DNA from: CAZCFB01 sp964511535
GTDB lineage: Bacteria > Myxococcota_A > Polyangia > GCA-2747355 > CAZCFB01
NCBI GenBank assembly: GCA_964511535.1
Contig: CAZEFW010000066.1
Span: 1 to 44,741, forward strand
Direction of reading: 5' to 3'
DNA: 44,741 nucleotides
This document shows positions 1 through 9,061 of the stretch, in pieces. The translations under genes were made by a program, and so were the position numbers. The stretch's first letter is position 1; every line of letters begins with the position of its first letter. Under the pieces are notes generated by a model. It saw nothing but the letters and a program-made list of their open reading frames with translations. It had not been told where the DNA came from and did no database searches.

Positions 1-105
1 GGCGCTCCGTTTCACTATGCTCGTTGGAAGGCGCGCTGGCGTTGCCCTGCCGCGCTGCCCCCCAGGCTAAGTCCCCCTCCCCCCTTTCAAGTCAACCTAT
101 GCGGC

Positions 106-3100
106 TCAACGCCGCCGGCGTCGCGTCCGCCGCGCCAGCCCGAGCAGGGCCAGCAGCATGAGCAAGGCGCCGCCGCTCTCCGGACCTGCGGCGGTGCAGT
201 TGCACCCGTCGGGGCAGTCGCAAACATTTTCCGGGCAGCCATCGCCCGCCACGCCCCCCTCCACGCCCGCGTCGCTCGGCTTGGGCGGATCCTGCAGCAC
301 CAGCACGCCGTCAGATTTGGTCTCGGCGCTGGTCTTGCCGGTCTTGCTGTTCAGCGCCCGGACCGCGACGAAGTAGCGCTGGCCCACCTCGAGCTTCAGC
401 CCCGAGGCGGAGCCCTCTGTCTTGTTGCCCACCTTGATGAACGCGGGCTTGGTGATGATGGTGCCGAAGGAGGTGACCACCGCGAACTCGTAAGAGTCCG
501 CCTTGGCCACGGAGGCCCAGTTGGCGTACAGGGTGGTGGTCCCCTTCTTGACCGCGTCGATGTCCGCGGTGGCGTCCTTGGCCGGGCCGGTGCCGTCGTT
601 GTCGTACACGTAAGCCGGGGCCGGCACGTACTCCTCGGTCAGGGCGTTGAGGAACCCGTCCTGGCTCGCCACCAGGATCTCATCCTTGCCGTCGCCGTTG
701 GTGTCCCCGAGCACCGACTCGTTGACCGGGGCCTTCATGTCCAACGACCAGGCCACGGTGGGCGCCCCGCCGCACGGCGAGATGGCGTACAGGTAGCCAT
801 CGTCGGAGCCGAGCAGCACCTTGGGCTTCCCGTCGCCGGCCAGGTCCGCGTGGGCCGCCGCGCTGGTGAGGTAGCCGGCGAGGGAGCTCGCCTTTACGGT
901 GAGCGTCTTGAGCAGCTTGCCCGTCTTGCCCTCGAGCAGGTCCAGCTCTGACGAGCGCAGGCGCGGCGCCACCAGCCGGACCCCTTCGGTGCCGCCGCAC
1001 TTGACCGGCGCGGCCAGGGCGGCCTTGTAGTTGGTGGCCGCAGCGGTGGTCCACTTGTTCTTGAAGGTGAGCTGCTTTCCGTCCCAGCTGGGGGACAGGG
1101 CGCAGGTGTAGGCGAAGTTTCCGGTGGCCACTGCCTCGAGCTTCTTGTCGCCGTCAAGGTCCAGCAGCATCGGTACGCCGCTGGAGCGGCCGCACAGGTT
1201 GGCCGGCCCGTTGTCCTGGATCGACGTCTGCACGTTCTGGGGGTTGAGCACCGTGCCGGTCTTGCCGCTGATCCCGAGCATGGTCTTGCAGGCGATAAGC
1301 ACCACGTCGAGCACGCCGTCGCCGTCAAGGTCGGCCAGGCTCTGGTGTCCCTCTCCGCAGCCGCCGTAGACATGGCTCACCTCGGCGGGCCAGATCGCCT
1401 TGCCGGTCTTGCCGTGCAGGGCGCCGACGTAGACCTTGTTGTCGGTCTTGTTGATGGTGATGTAGATCACGTCGGGCACCTTGTCCCCGCTGACGTCACC
1501 CCACAGCAGGCTGCCGCGGATCAGCCGCTGGCTCCAGCTGGCGACGTTGGCCGGGTAGCTCCAGAGCTTGGCGCCGCTGGAGGTGTAGGCCACCACCTGC
1601 ACGTTGGGCGTCTCCCCCACCAGCACCTCCTTCTTGCCATCGCCGTCCAGGTCGGCCGCCGCCGGCAGGGTGGTGATGGTGTTGACCGCCGGGACGGCCC
1701 ACTTCAGGGTCGGCTGGGTCACCAGGTTGGCGCCCGTCGGGTCGAGGCAGAGCAGCTTCCCGCGGCTGTCCCGGGTCAGCACCTCTGGCTTGCCATCGCC
1801 GTCCAGGTCCGTCACCAGGGGCACCGCCCCCATGTACCCGCCGACGCGGACCCCGTCGCGCTTGTTGGGGCCCGAGCCGAGTGAGTTCGTCGGCGCCAGC
1901 GCCTTGCCCAGCGACACCAGGTTCCCGTCGCTGCGGGTGGTCAGGAGCTGCGGGCCTGTGCCCTTCTCGCCGACGTCGGTCGTGGGCTGGAAGCTGAAGA
2001 TGGCGATGCCGGCCCCGGGGGTGTGGGTGGCGCGCTTGACGGGCGCACCCGCGCCGGAGAAGTCGTAAGCCTCCAGGGTGCTGCCGCTGGCGCTCGTGAT
2101 GTTCAGCAACAGCTCCTTCTTCTTGTCCAGGTCGGCGTCCCAGGGGATCACCCGGCCGCCCAGGGCCTGGGTCGCCCACCGGTCCCGGTCGAGAGAGAGG
2201 GGCGGCGTCACGGTGCCCGAGGCCGGGGCGGTGACGGTGCGCGCCGCGCCCAGGGTCCAGCCGGTCTTGGCCACGGTGCGTACGCTCACGGCGCTGGCGT
2301 CCGCCTTGCTCGTCACCAGCTCCGCCCGCCCGTCGCCGTCGAGGTCAGGCAGCCCCACCAGGTACTCCCCGGACACGGTGGCCAGCACCTTGGGCGCGCC
2401 CTTGGCCGCGCCATCCAGGATCAGCGTGCGCCAGGTGCCGGTCTCCTGAAACGAGGTGACCACCTCGAGGGTGCCGTCGCCGTTCAGGTCGTGGATCGAG
2501 TCCGCGAACAGGCCGTGGCTGTCGCTCGCCTCGTTCTTGGCCTTGCGCTCCCAGCGGGTGACCAGGGTCTTGGTGGTCTTGTCGTAGTCCATGACCCAGA
2601 CGCGCCTGGATCCGCTGCGGTTGGTGTACATCACCAGCTCGGCGTCCTTGTCTCCGTCGAGGTCCGCGTGCACCACCCAGGCGCCGCCCACCAGCTGCGA
2701 GCCGAGGGCCACCTTGAACCGGTGCTTGCCGGTCTTGGCGTCGTAGACATGAACGTTGGTGCCCGCCGGGGAGATGATCTCGGGCGTCTTGTCGCCGTCC
2801 ACGTCGGCCAGGGCGTCCCACAGGCCGCCGGTGCCGTCACGGTCCGCGGTCTTGTCGGTGTTCTTGGTGTAGCTGAAGGTCCACAGCTTCTTGGCGGAGA
2901 GCTTGCTGCTCCCCTTGCAGCCGCCGGTGAAGCTGAACGCCGCCGAGGTGCCCGCCGGGGAGGAGCTGGCGTTCTCTGCCAGGTAGAGGTCGTTGGTCTT
3001 CGCGGCGTCTCCGTCGAGGTTGGCCACCAGGGCGGCGCCCACCTGGGCGAAGGTGCCGGCAGGGGCCTCCCAGCAGGCGCCCCCGTCCGAGGGGCTGAAG

Positions 3101-3495
3101 ATGAAGGCCGCGCCCCCCTTGCCCAGCACCAACAGCTCCTTGGCCCCGTCGCCGTTGAAGTCGTACAGGCCCTTGATGTAGGTGAGGCGAAGGATCTTGG
3201 TCTGCCAGATGAGCGTATCGTCCGCTTCCTTGGCCACCAGCCGACCGCCAGAGGTGTAGATCACCTCCTTCTTGCCGTCCCCGTCCAGGTCATGGGCCAG
3301 GAACTGGGAGGTGGTCAGGGTGCCGCCGATGAAGTAACGCCAGCGCACGGCCGGCTTTGTGATGTCCGCCTTGCCGGACGCCAGCGCGGTCCGCTGTGGG
3401 TCTCGGCGCCAGCCCGGCCACTCCCCGGCCGAGGCGGTGTGGGACAGCATGGTAATCGAGAGGGTTACGGCCAGGACGCTTGCGCTGAACCTCAT
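106..3495 (-). CDS. FG-GAP/VCBS repeat surface protein with MYXO-CTERM tail
   Basis: Predicted exported beta-propeller protein of 1129 residues. An N-terminal signal peptide ends near SHTASA. The body carries about 15 DxDGDG-type calcium loops (for example DLDGDGKKEV, DVDGDKTPEI, DTNGDGKDEI) spaced 40-80 residues apart, the hallmark of FG-GAP/VCBS integrin-like propellers. A fibronectin-like segment precedes the C-terminus. The end has a Cys-rich stretch (CPENVCDCPDGCNC), a hydrophobic helix and RRTRRRRR, matching a MYXO-CTERM sorting tail. I chose the ATG at 3495 because GGGAGGAG lies just upstream; a longer frame to 3534 has no such site. Family knowledge: such tails anchor or sort proteins to the myxobacterial surface. 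The ligand is unknown. It is divergent from the NHL lipoprotein gene. Confidence 0.9.
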   Translation of the reverse strand: MRFSASVLAVTLSITMLSHTASAGEWPGWRRDPQRTALASGKADITKPAVRWRYFIGGTLTTSQFLAHDLDGDGKKEVIYTSGGRLVAKEADDTLIWQTKILRLTYIKGLYDFNGDGAKELLVLGKGGAAFIFSPSDGGACWEAPAGTFAQVGAALVANLDGDAAKTNDLYLAENASSSPAGTSAAFSFTGGCKGSSKLSAKKLWTFSYTKNTDKTADRDGTGGLWDALADVDGDKTPEIISPAGTNVHVYDAKTGKHRFKVALGSQLVGGAWVVHADLDGDKDAELVMYTNRSGSRRVWVMDYDKTTKTLVTRWERKAKNEASDSHGLFADSIHDLNGDGTLEVVTSFQETGTWRTLILDGAAKGAPKVLATVSGEYLVGLPDLDGDGRAELVTSKADASAVSVRTVAKTGWTLGAARTVTAPASGTVTPPLSLDRDRWATQALGGRVIPWDADLDKKKELLLNITSASGSTLEAYDFSGAGAPVKRATHTPGAGIAIFSFQPTTDVGEKGTGPQLLTTRSDGNLVSLGKALAPTNSLGSGPNKRDGVRVGGYMGAVPLVTDLDGDGKPEVLTRDSRGKLLCLDPTGANLVTQPTLKWAVPAVNTITTLPAAADLDGDGKKEVLVGETPNVQVVAYTSSGAKLWSYPANVASWSQRLIRGSLLWGDVSGDKVPDVIYITINKTDNKVYVGALHGKTGKAIWPAEVSHVYGGCGEGHQSLADLDGDGVLDVVLIACKTMLGISGKTGTVLNPQNVQTSIQDNGPANLCGRSSGVPMLLDLDGDKKLEAVATGNFAYTCALSPSWDGKQLTFKNKWTTAAATNYKAALAAPVKCGGTEGVRLVAPRLRSSELDLLEGKTGKLLKTLTVKASSLAGYLTSAAAHADLAGDGKPKVLLGSDDGYLYAISPCGGAPTVAWSLDMKAPVNESVLGDTNGDGKDEILVASQDGFLNALTEEYVPAPAYVYDNDGTGPAKDATADIDAVKKGTTTLYANWASVAKADSYEFAVVTSFGTIITKPAFIKVGNKTEGSASGLKLEVGQRYFVAVRALNSKTGKTSAETKSDGVLVLQDPPKPSDAGVEGGVAGDGCPENVCDCPDGCNCTAAGPESGGALLMLLALLGLARRTRRRRR

Positions 3496-3700
3496 GATTG
3501 CTCCTCCCCTGAGATTTGATGAGCACTGGATCATAGCGCCCCTTCACAATGCAGAACAGCGCGAGATGTCGCAGGGCTGGCGGGTTTGGCTTCATTGTTG
3601 CGCATGTCCATTTGTGACCCTGACGAGGCAAATCGTTCAAACTCCGCCTCATCTGTTCCACTGGTGAGGAAAATCGCAGGCTCACGCGTAATGAATCCTG

Positions 3701-3727
3701 TCCTCCCTGGACCGGTGGTCAGGAGGA
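3701..3727 (+). promoter_or_regulatory. Hairpin burying the ribosome binding site of the NHL lipoprotein gene
   Basis: TCCTCC at 3701-3706 is perfectly complementary to GGAGGA at 3722-3727, and GACC/GGTC extend the stem inside it around a GGT loop. The whole Shine-Dalgarno AGGAGG (3721-3726) is therefore in the stem. The only well-spaced start after it is a TTG at 3733. Seen directly in sequence; the regulatory role is inferred. Confidence 0.5.
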
Positions 3728-3732
3728 TCACA

Positions 3733-4902
3733 TTGCGTCTTCAACTTCACATTGTCCGAACCCTTCCCCTCACGCTGCTGCTTGCCATGGCCTGCGGAGA
3801 CGATCCCGAGCTGGAGGTCGCTCCTGACGCCGGCGCATCCCCGCCGACTGCTGACGGGGCGCCTGCCCCGGACAGCGCCCCCGTACCCACGGGGGTGCCG
3901 GTGCTCGGGAACGGGGCCCACGTGCTCTCCGCGGTGGTCCAAAAGGAGATCGCCGCCAAGAAGGACGGCCTGAATAGCCCCACCGATCTGGCCATGCATC
4001 CGACCCGCAAGGACGAGCTCTGGGTCACCAGCCAGGCGGACGACTCCATGGTGCTGATCTTCAAGGCTGGCCGCAGCGATCGCCAGGTGGGCAAGACCAC
4101 CGCCGCGTCCGGCAGCCACTTCCTGGCCAACCCCTCGGGGCTGGCCTTCAACCCGAAGACCGGCTTCCTGGCCACCATCCATGAAGAGGACCAGAAAACC
4201 CAGGCCACCACGCCGGCCGACTTTATGGGTCCCACCCTGTGGGACTCCAAGCTGACCATCTTCGACGGGGGCCACGGCGGCCACATGGACATGCTGCATA
4301 ACACTCCCAACGGCATGGGCATCGCGTGGGACAAGGACAACGCCTACTGGGTGTTCGACGGCTACCACTCTTCCATCACGCACTACGACTTCAAGACCCA
4401 CCACGGTCCGGGCGGCTCCTTCCACGGAGACGGCATCGTGCGACGCTACGTGGAGGGCCAGGTCAAGCGGGTGGCTGGCGTGCCCTCGCACATGGAGGTG
4501 GACCGCGCCACAGGCCTGCTCTACGTGGCCGACACGGGCAACAACCGGGTGGCGGTGTTCGACCACCGGGGGGCCACCGAGGGGGGCGCCATCACGCCCA
4601 ACTATGACGGGAGCAAGCAGGTCAAGATGTCAGGCGGCAGCATCACTACCTTCGTGGACGGCAATGCCGAGGGGATGAAGAGCCCCTCCGGGCTGGCGAT
4701 CCATGGCGGGATCCTCTACGTGGGCGACAACGAGACCGGGCGCATCCACGCCTTCAGCCTCAAGGACAAGTCACGGCTGGACTACCTCGACACCGGGCTG
4801 GCCGCCGGGGCGCTGCGGGGGATCCACCTCGACTCTGACGGCCAGCTCTATTTCGTGGACGCGTCGGCGGGGCGGGTGGTGAGGCTCACGGTGAAGCGCT
4901 AG
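3733..4902 (+). CDS. NHL-repeat beta-propeller lipoprotein
   Basis: Predicted lipoprotein of 389 residues. The TTG at 3733 follows AGGAGG by six bases and gives a short basic n-region, a hydrophobic stretch and a lipobox LAMAC with the acylated Cys at residue 21. An open frame continues upstream to 3586 but lacks a signal-peptide start. After an Asp/Pro/Ala-rich linker come propeller blades with NHL-like motifs, such as the MEVDRATGLLYVADTGNNRV and GLAIHGGILYVGDNETGRIH segments. NHL propellers usually bind proteins or ligands, or belong to secreted dehydrogenase-like enzymes; no catalytic residues can be assigned. Translation may be limited by the SD-occluding hairpin. Confidence 0.85.
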   Translation: MRLQLHIVRTLPLTLLLAMACGDDPELEVAPDAGASPPTADGAPAPDSAPVPTGVPVLGNGAHVLSAVVQKEIAAKKDGLNSPTDLAMHPTRKDELWVTSQADDSMVLIFKAGRSDRQVGKTTAASGSHFLANPSGLAFNPKTGFLATIHEEDQKTQATTPADFMGPTLWDSKLTIFDGGHGGHMDMLHNTPNGMGIAWDKDNAYWVFDGYHSSITHYDFKTHHGPGGSFHGDGIVRRYVEGQVKRVAGVPSHMEVDRATGLLYVADTGNNRVAVFDHRGATEGGAITPNYDGSKQVKMSGGSITTFVDGNAEGMKSPSGLAIHGGILYVGDNETGRIHAFSLKDKSRLDYLDTGLAAGALRGIHLDSDGQLYFVDASAGRVVRLTVKR

Positions 4903-4967
4903 CTAACAACGGCTCAATCCCGGTTCAGCACCAGCAGGTCGCCGGTGGGCGGCGGGCAAGCGTCCCT

Positions 4968-5471
4968 CTAGGGGCCGTCGGGCGGCGGGGGGGGGGCGTC
5001 AGGCAGCGGCGGGGGCGGGCCGTCAGGAGGCGGCGGGGGCAGGCCGTCAGGAGGCGGCGGCGGAAGGCCGTCAGGCAGCGGCGGGGGAAGGCCGTCAGGC
5101 AGCGGCGGGGGAAGGCCGTCAGGAGGCGGCGGGGGCGGGCCGTCAGGCAGCGGCGGGGGAAGGCCGTCAGGCAGCGGCGGCGGACCGTCGGGCCCACCGA
5201 GCTCCTGGCTCGCGTCCACCGCGGCCTCCGGGATCGGGCCGGCGTCCTTGGCGCCGGTGCCTTGCTCGAAGAGCGGCGTCACGAACAGATCGGGCAGCGT
5301 CGTGCCCTCCTTGGCGCACACCTCCCCAAGGGACAGGTGCGGCACGCAGACATAACCGGATGGACAGCGCGGCTCCCCCTGGTGGCAATAGAGCGGCAGC
5401 GGACCGAGGTCGGTCTGCACGCACCCGGGGGCGAGCCCGGCGGCCAGCAGAGCGATGATGGCCAGCCGCAT
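4968..5471 (-). CDS. Proline-rich repeat lipoprotein
   Basis: Predicted lipoprotein of 167 residues. The signal peptide has lipobox GLAPGC (Cys17). A small Cys-containing module follows (CHQGEPRCPSGYVCVP). From about residue 93 the protein consists of nine degenerate eight-residue repeats of the form PPPLPDGL/PPPPPDGL to the stop, probably an extended rod or wall-spanning stalk. The ATG overlaps the stop of the upstream TPR gene by one base (TGATG), which suggests translational coupling. A run of ten G at 4987-4996 lies inside the last repeats, so slippage would alter only the C-terminus. Function unknown. Confidence 0.75.
   Translation of the reverse strand: MRLAIIALLAAGLAPGCVQTDLGPLPLYCHQGEPRCPSGYVCVPHLSLGEVCAKEGTTLPDLFVTPLFEQGTGAKDAGPIPEAAVDASQELGGPDGPPPLPDGLPPPLPDGPPPPPPDGLPPPLPDGLPPPLPDGLPPPPPDGLPPPPPDGPPPPLPDAPPPPPDGP
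4974..5192 (-). repeat. 24-bp in-frame tandem repeat array
   Basis: About nine copies of a 24-bp unit beginning GCCGTCAGG on the + strand, with variants at the fourth and last codons, encode the Pro-Asp-Gly repeats of the lipoprotein. The 3'-most copy carries a 10-G homopolymer (4987-4996). Copy number may vary between strains. Confidence 0.85.
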
Positions 5472-6415
5472 CAGAACCGCACCTCCCCCACCAGCCCGGC
5501 GCCGCTGCTGCCGAAGGTGGGCGCGAAGGTCACCCGCCGCTTGCGGCGCTCCTTCTTCGCCATCCAGTCGAGGACGAAGAGGGCCACCGACCCTGCCAGC
5601 GCGGCGCCGCCCACCACGAAGGAGGCCACCGCCAGCTGGTTGAACTGCTCCACCTCCAGCTGTTTCTGCAGGTGCTCGAGCTGGAACGGCGCAACCGGCG
5701 TGTCGAGGGACGGGTTACCGAGGCACGGCTCAGGGTCACCCGGCGCGCAGGTCCCCTTGACCGCGACGATGAGCTCATTGGACCGCTCGGCGGCCAGGCG
5801 GTTGAAGGTCACCCCGAGGGCGATGCCCACCAGCCCCAGCCCGCCGGCCACCCACTTGCTCACGCCGATGACGGTGGTGGGCTCCTCGGGCTCCTCCGGG
5901 ATGTCGTCAAATCGCGGCCGCTCCACCGGCGCCGCCGCAGGGGGCGGGGCCCTGCGCGCCCTGAGCCGCGGCTCCTCGCCGTCGGTGCCGGTGGGCATCA
6001 GCTCACTGGGCACCACCTTGCCCTCGTACTCCTTTTTGCGGATGGCCTGGGCCCGGGCGGAGGCCACCGCCATCTCGGCCTCCACCTGGGCCCTGTCCGG
6101 AGCGTCGGGCTTCTTGCGCAGGTAGCGCGTGTAGGCGGACAGGGCGTCCTCGTAGCGGGCCAGCTTCATGTGGCAGTCGCCCATGTAGCGCAGGAACACC
6201 GTCAGCTTCTTGATCTCGTACGCCCGCTCCAGCTCGGCCAACGCCTTGGCGTAGCGCCCCTTCTCGAAGTGCCCCTTGGCGGTCAGGAAGATCTCCTGCG
6301 CCTCGATCACTGCGGTATCTCTCGCCTCAGCAGGTGCGGCGGGGACCACCAGGCTGATCAGCAACGCGGTCAGCAGGTTGAAAACGAACGAGGCATTCAC
6401 CGTAGAAAAGCGCAT
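5471..6415 (-). CDS. TPR-containing membrane protein
   Basis: Predicted exported protein of 314 residues. A signal peptide ends near APAEA. Residues 35-115 form two to three TPR-like helical pairs (AKGHFEKGRYAKALAELERA and LARYEDALSAYTRYL). A charged Pro-rich linker follows, then two hydrophobic segments (WVAGGLGLVGIALGVTF and LAVASFVVGGAALAGSVALFVL) separated by about 70 residues, and a basic C-terminus. This layout of periplasmic TPR plus two C-terminal TM segments is common among uncharacterised myxobacterial envelope proteins. It is translationally coupled to the Pro-rich lipoprotein downstream, so the two may act together. The partner is unknown. Confidence 0.8.
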   Translation of the reverse strand: MRFSTVNASFVFNLLTALLISLVVPAAPAEARDTAVIEAQEIFLTAKGHFEKGRYAKALAELERAYEIKKLTVFLRYMGDCHMKLARYEDALSAYTRYLRKKPDAPDRAQVEAEMAVASARAQAIRKKEYEGKVVPSELMPTGTDGEEPRLRARRAPPPAAAPVERPRFDDIPEEPEEPTTVIGVSKWVAGGLGLVGIALGVTFNRLAAERSNELIVAVKGTCAPGDPEPCLGNPSLDTPVAPFQLEHLQKQLEVEQFNQLAVASFVVGGAALAGSVALFVLDWMAKKERRKRRVTFAPTFGSSGAGLVGEVRF

Positions 6416-6564
6416 CTCAACGGAATGTTACGACAACAGGTGGCAGGATCAAAGCTCCTCTCTGTGGCGCTGATGAACGCGCCGTTAGCGGGCACCCCGC
6501 AAACGAGGTTATTATTGATACAGGCGCGCCCGGACCGGAACTCCCCGGACGCGCACGGAGGCCG

Positions 6565-8292
6565 ATGAGACGAACGATTGCGCTTGCGGCGATTACGGGC
6601 CTGCTCGCGGGCTGCCCGGATGCGAGTGACCACTGGAACGACTGGGACGCAGGCCGGGATTCCCTGGCCGGCACTGGCGACACCCTGCCTGGCCTGTACG
6701 GCATCCGCCTGGTGCCGTCCAAGGCCACCATCTCCCAGGGCGTGGACCAGGACGGCAAGGTGAAGTTCAAGGTGATGGGCAAGTTCGTCTCCGGCGAGCG
6801 AGACATCACCGGCCTGGCAGCCTTCACCGTCAAGAACAACTTCCTCGGCATCTTCAACGGCGCGGCCTTCGTGGCGGCGCGCAACCGGGGCGGCAAGACC
6901 GAGGTGCAAGCCGTGGTCGGCTCTCTGGTGGCCACGGCGCCGGTGACCATCAACGTCAAGATGAGCAGCGTGCTGCCCGGGGCGCCCAAGGACGCCGCCA
7001 CCAAGTTCAAGGGCCAGTGCAACCCCGGCGGCGTCACCATCGCCTACCCCGAGACGGGCGCGCTGGTGCCCCCCAACCTGGCCGACTTCTCCGTGATGTG
7101 GAAGGACGCCACCAGCGATCTGTGGGAGCTGTCGCTGCAGAGCCCCTCCACCGACCTGAAGCTGTACACCGTCAAGAGCCGGGTCCGCCTCTCTGCCAGC
7201 GTATGGAACGTGCTGTCCACCTCCAACCTGAGCGGCTCCTTCAGCATCTCGGTCCGCGGCGTGAAGAAGTCGAGCCTTGGCACCTGCACGCGGTCGAGCC
7301 AGACGAAGATCCTGGTGGGCCCCGCCGCGCTCAAGGGCGGCGTCTACTACTGGACCACCTGGCCCCACAACGCCATCATGCGCTACGACTTCGGCCAGGC
7401 GAACAAGAAGCCGGTGGAGTACATCTCCACCAAGAACTTCCCCAAGTGCGTGGGCTGCCACGCGGTCTCACCTGACGGATCTCGCCTCGCCTTCACCGAC
7501 GAGAACCACGTGGCCGGCATCTGGAGCATCACCGACAACAAGGGGCTGAACCTCAACGCGCCCAAGGCGACCTATCACGCGTTCACCCCCGACAACAAGT
7601 ACCTGCTCGCGTCCTACATGAGCCGCATGTCGCTGCGAAAGGCAGCCACCGGCCTCAACCCGATCTCCCTGGATCTGGGCGGGCCCGCCTCTCACCCGGA
7701 GATCTCCCCCCGCGGCGACGCCATCGTCTGGAGCCGGCACTCCACCTACCGCGAAGGGACCACCATCAACCAGGGCAGCCTGTACACCACGACCCTTGAC
7801 GAGTCCACCATCGGCAAGCCGAAGCTTCTGCTCAAGCAGTACCACCAGGACAACTTCTACTACCCTGCCTTCTCCCCCGACGGGAAGTGGGTGCTGTTCA
7901 ACAAGTCCATGGAGGGCAGCTACGGCAGCGATCAGGCCGAGCTGTGGATCATCCGCTCCACCGGCGGCAAGCCGATCATGCTGGCCCGGGCCAACAAGGC
8001 GAAGCTGCTGCGCAACTCCTGGCCCCGCTGGGCGCCCTTCACCCAGCTGTACAACGGCCGGTCGATCTGGTGGTTCTCCTTCTCATCGGTGCGGGACTAC
8101 GGCACCGACCTGGTCAACACCGGCGCGTCTCACAGCAAGAAGGTGACGCAGATCTGGATGTGCGCCTTCGACCCGGCGCTGGCCGCCAAGGGGAAAGACC
8201 CGAGCTTCCCCGCCTTCTGGGTGCCGTTTCAGGACCTCAAGAGCAAGAACCACATCGCCCAGTGGACCAAGACGGTCCCGGTGGTCAACTGA
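6565..8292 (+). CDS. PD40/TolB-like propeller lipoprotein with CxxCH motif
   Basis: Predicted lipoprotein of 575 residues. GGAGG precedes the ATG; the lipobox is LLAGC (Cys17). Residues 45-140 look like an Ig/BIG-like domain, and 150-250 another beta domain. From about residue 250 WD40-like/PD40 blades appear (AVSPDGSRLAFTDENH, PAFSPDGKWVLFNKS). Cys295-Val-Gly-Cys298-His299 sits at the start of the first blade and fits a c-type heme attachment site. The gene is convergent with the next one, with four bases between stops. The substrate is unknown; heme attachment is inference from the motif alone. Confidence 0.82.
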   Translation: MRRTIALAAITGLLAGCPDASDHWNDWDAGRDSLAGTGDTLPGLYGIRLVPSKATISQGVDQDGKVKFKVMGKFVSGERDITGLAAFTVKNNFLGIFNGAAFVAARNRGGKTEVQAVVGSLVATAPVTINVKMSSVLPGAPKDAATKFKGQCNPGGVTIAYPETGALVPPNLADFSVMWKDATSDLWELSLQSPSTDLKLYTVKSRVRLSASVWNVLSTSNLSGSFSISVRGVKKSSLGTCTRSSQTKILVGPAALKGGVYYWTTWPHNAIMRYDFGQANKKPVEYISTKNFPKCVGCHAVSPDGSRLAFTDENHVAGIWSITDNKGLNLNAPKATYHAFTPDNKYLLASYMSRMSLRKAATGLNPISLDLGGPASHPEISPRGDAIVWSRHSTYREGTTINQGSLYTTTLDESTIGKPKLLLKQYHQDNFYYPAFSPDGKWVLFNKSMEGSYGSDQAELWIIRSTGGKPIMLARANKAKLLRNSWPRWAPFTQLYNGRSIWWFSFSSVRDYGTDLVNTGASHSKKVTQIWMCAFDPALAAKGKDPSFPAFWVPFQDLKSKNHIAQWTKTVPVVN

Positions 8293-8296
8293 CGCC

Positions 8297-9052
8297 CTAC
8301 TTGCTCAGGGCGCGCAGGCGCAGGTAGGTGGCCTCGTTCTGCTCGCCGGTGGCCTCCCGCGCGTCGACGATGACCTTGACCTTCACGAACGCCTTGAACC
8401 ACTCGGTCTTGAACAGCTCGTAGGGCATCTCCAGGCGGACGGCCCCGGTGCGGTTGTGGTGGCACAGCACCCCGAGGGGCTTGATCATGCTCTCCCGATT
8501 TAGCACCTGCGCCACCGAGACGAGCCGGCGCGCCTCCACGGTCTTGCCCCTGATCCAGCCGCGCAGCGAGTAGGCCGAAAGGTAGATCGGGAGCCGATAG
8601 GCCGGGTGGGACGGGCAGTAGCGGAACAACCCGTACCCCTTCTCCTTGCAGCCCCGGCGGGGCGGACCTTCGGCCTTGGGAAGGGGGACCAGCTCGTCGG
8701 TGACGAGCCCGGGGAAGCAGCCGTCCACCGGCATGGTCTCCAGCCGGGACGAGTCGGCGCCCACCTCGAGCAGCACCGTGGGGTTGCCGAGCACCACCTT
8801 GCCCTCGATCTTGACCTCGATCCAGGGGCTCTCCAGCACTCGCCCCGCGCGGGCCTTGCGGTTGGGGCCGGTGAAGGTCTCCAGGTTGATCCAGCCGCCC
8901 TTGTCCTGGATGTAGTGCTCGGTCACCTCGTCCGGGATCTCTCTCCAGCGCTTGCGCGGCGGCTTCTCGGGGGCTGGCCACCCGGGGCAGCCCGCGCCCA
9001 GGAGCAGCGCCAGCGACAGGCAGATCCCGGTGGTGAAGAGTCGGCGGCCCAT
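8297..9052 (-). CDS. Lipoprotein of unknown function, downstream of speD
   Basis: A 251-residue protein with a clear signal peptide and lipobox LLGAGC. The mature part is a mixed alpha/beta protein without a family I recognise. It contains scattered Cys residues (GCFPGL, GCKEKGYGLFRYCPS, LCHHN) and a Lys/Val-rich strand near the C-terminus (FKAFVKVKVIVDA). The start lies nine bases after the speD stop on the same strand, so the two genes are probably co-transcribed. No function can be assigned from sequence. Confidence 0.75.
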   Translation of the reverse strand: MGRRLFTTGICLSLALLLGAGCPGWPAPEKPPRKRWREIPDEVTEHYIQDKGGWINLETFTGPNRKARAGRVLESPWIEVKIEGKVVLGNPTVLLEVGADSSRLETMPVDGCFPGLVTDELVPLPKAEGPPRRGCKEKGYGLFRYCPSHPAYRLPIYLSAYSLRGWIRGKTVEARRLVSVAQVLNRESMIKPLGVLCHHNRTGAVRLEMPYELFKTEWFKAFVKVKVIVDAREATGEQNEATYLRLRALSK

Positions 9053-9061
9053 GGTCTCCCC

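Noticed and set aside
1..105. Possible gene end at the left edge
   Set aside because: No reading frame with protein-like sequence or motif can be seen in these bases; treated as intergenic.
2023..3519. 498-codon + strand frame opposite the FG-GAP gene
   Set aside because: Low-complexity Val/Gly/Ala-rich translation without any motif, antisense to calcium-loop repeats.
5262..6125. 287-codon + strand frame opposite the TPR protein
   Set aside because: Arg/Ser-rich without structure. The minus frame has a signal peptide, TPR motifs and coupling to the next gene.
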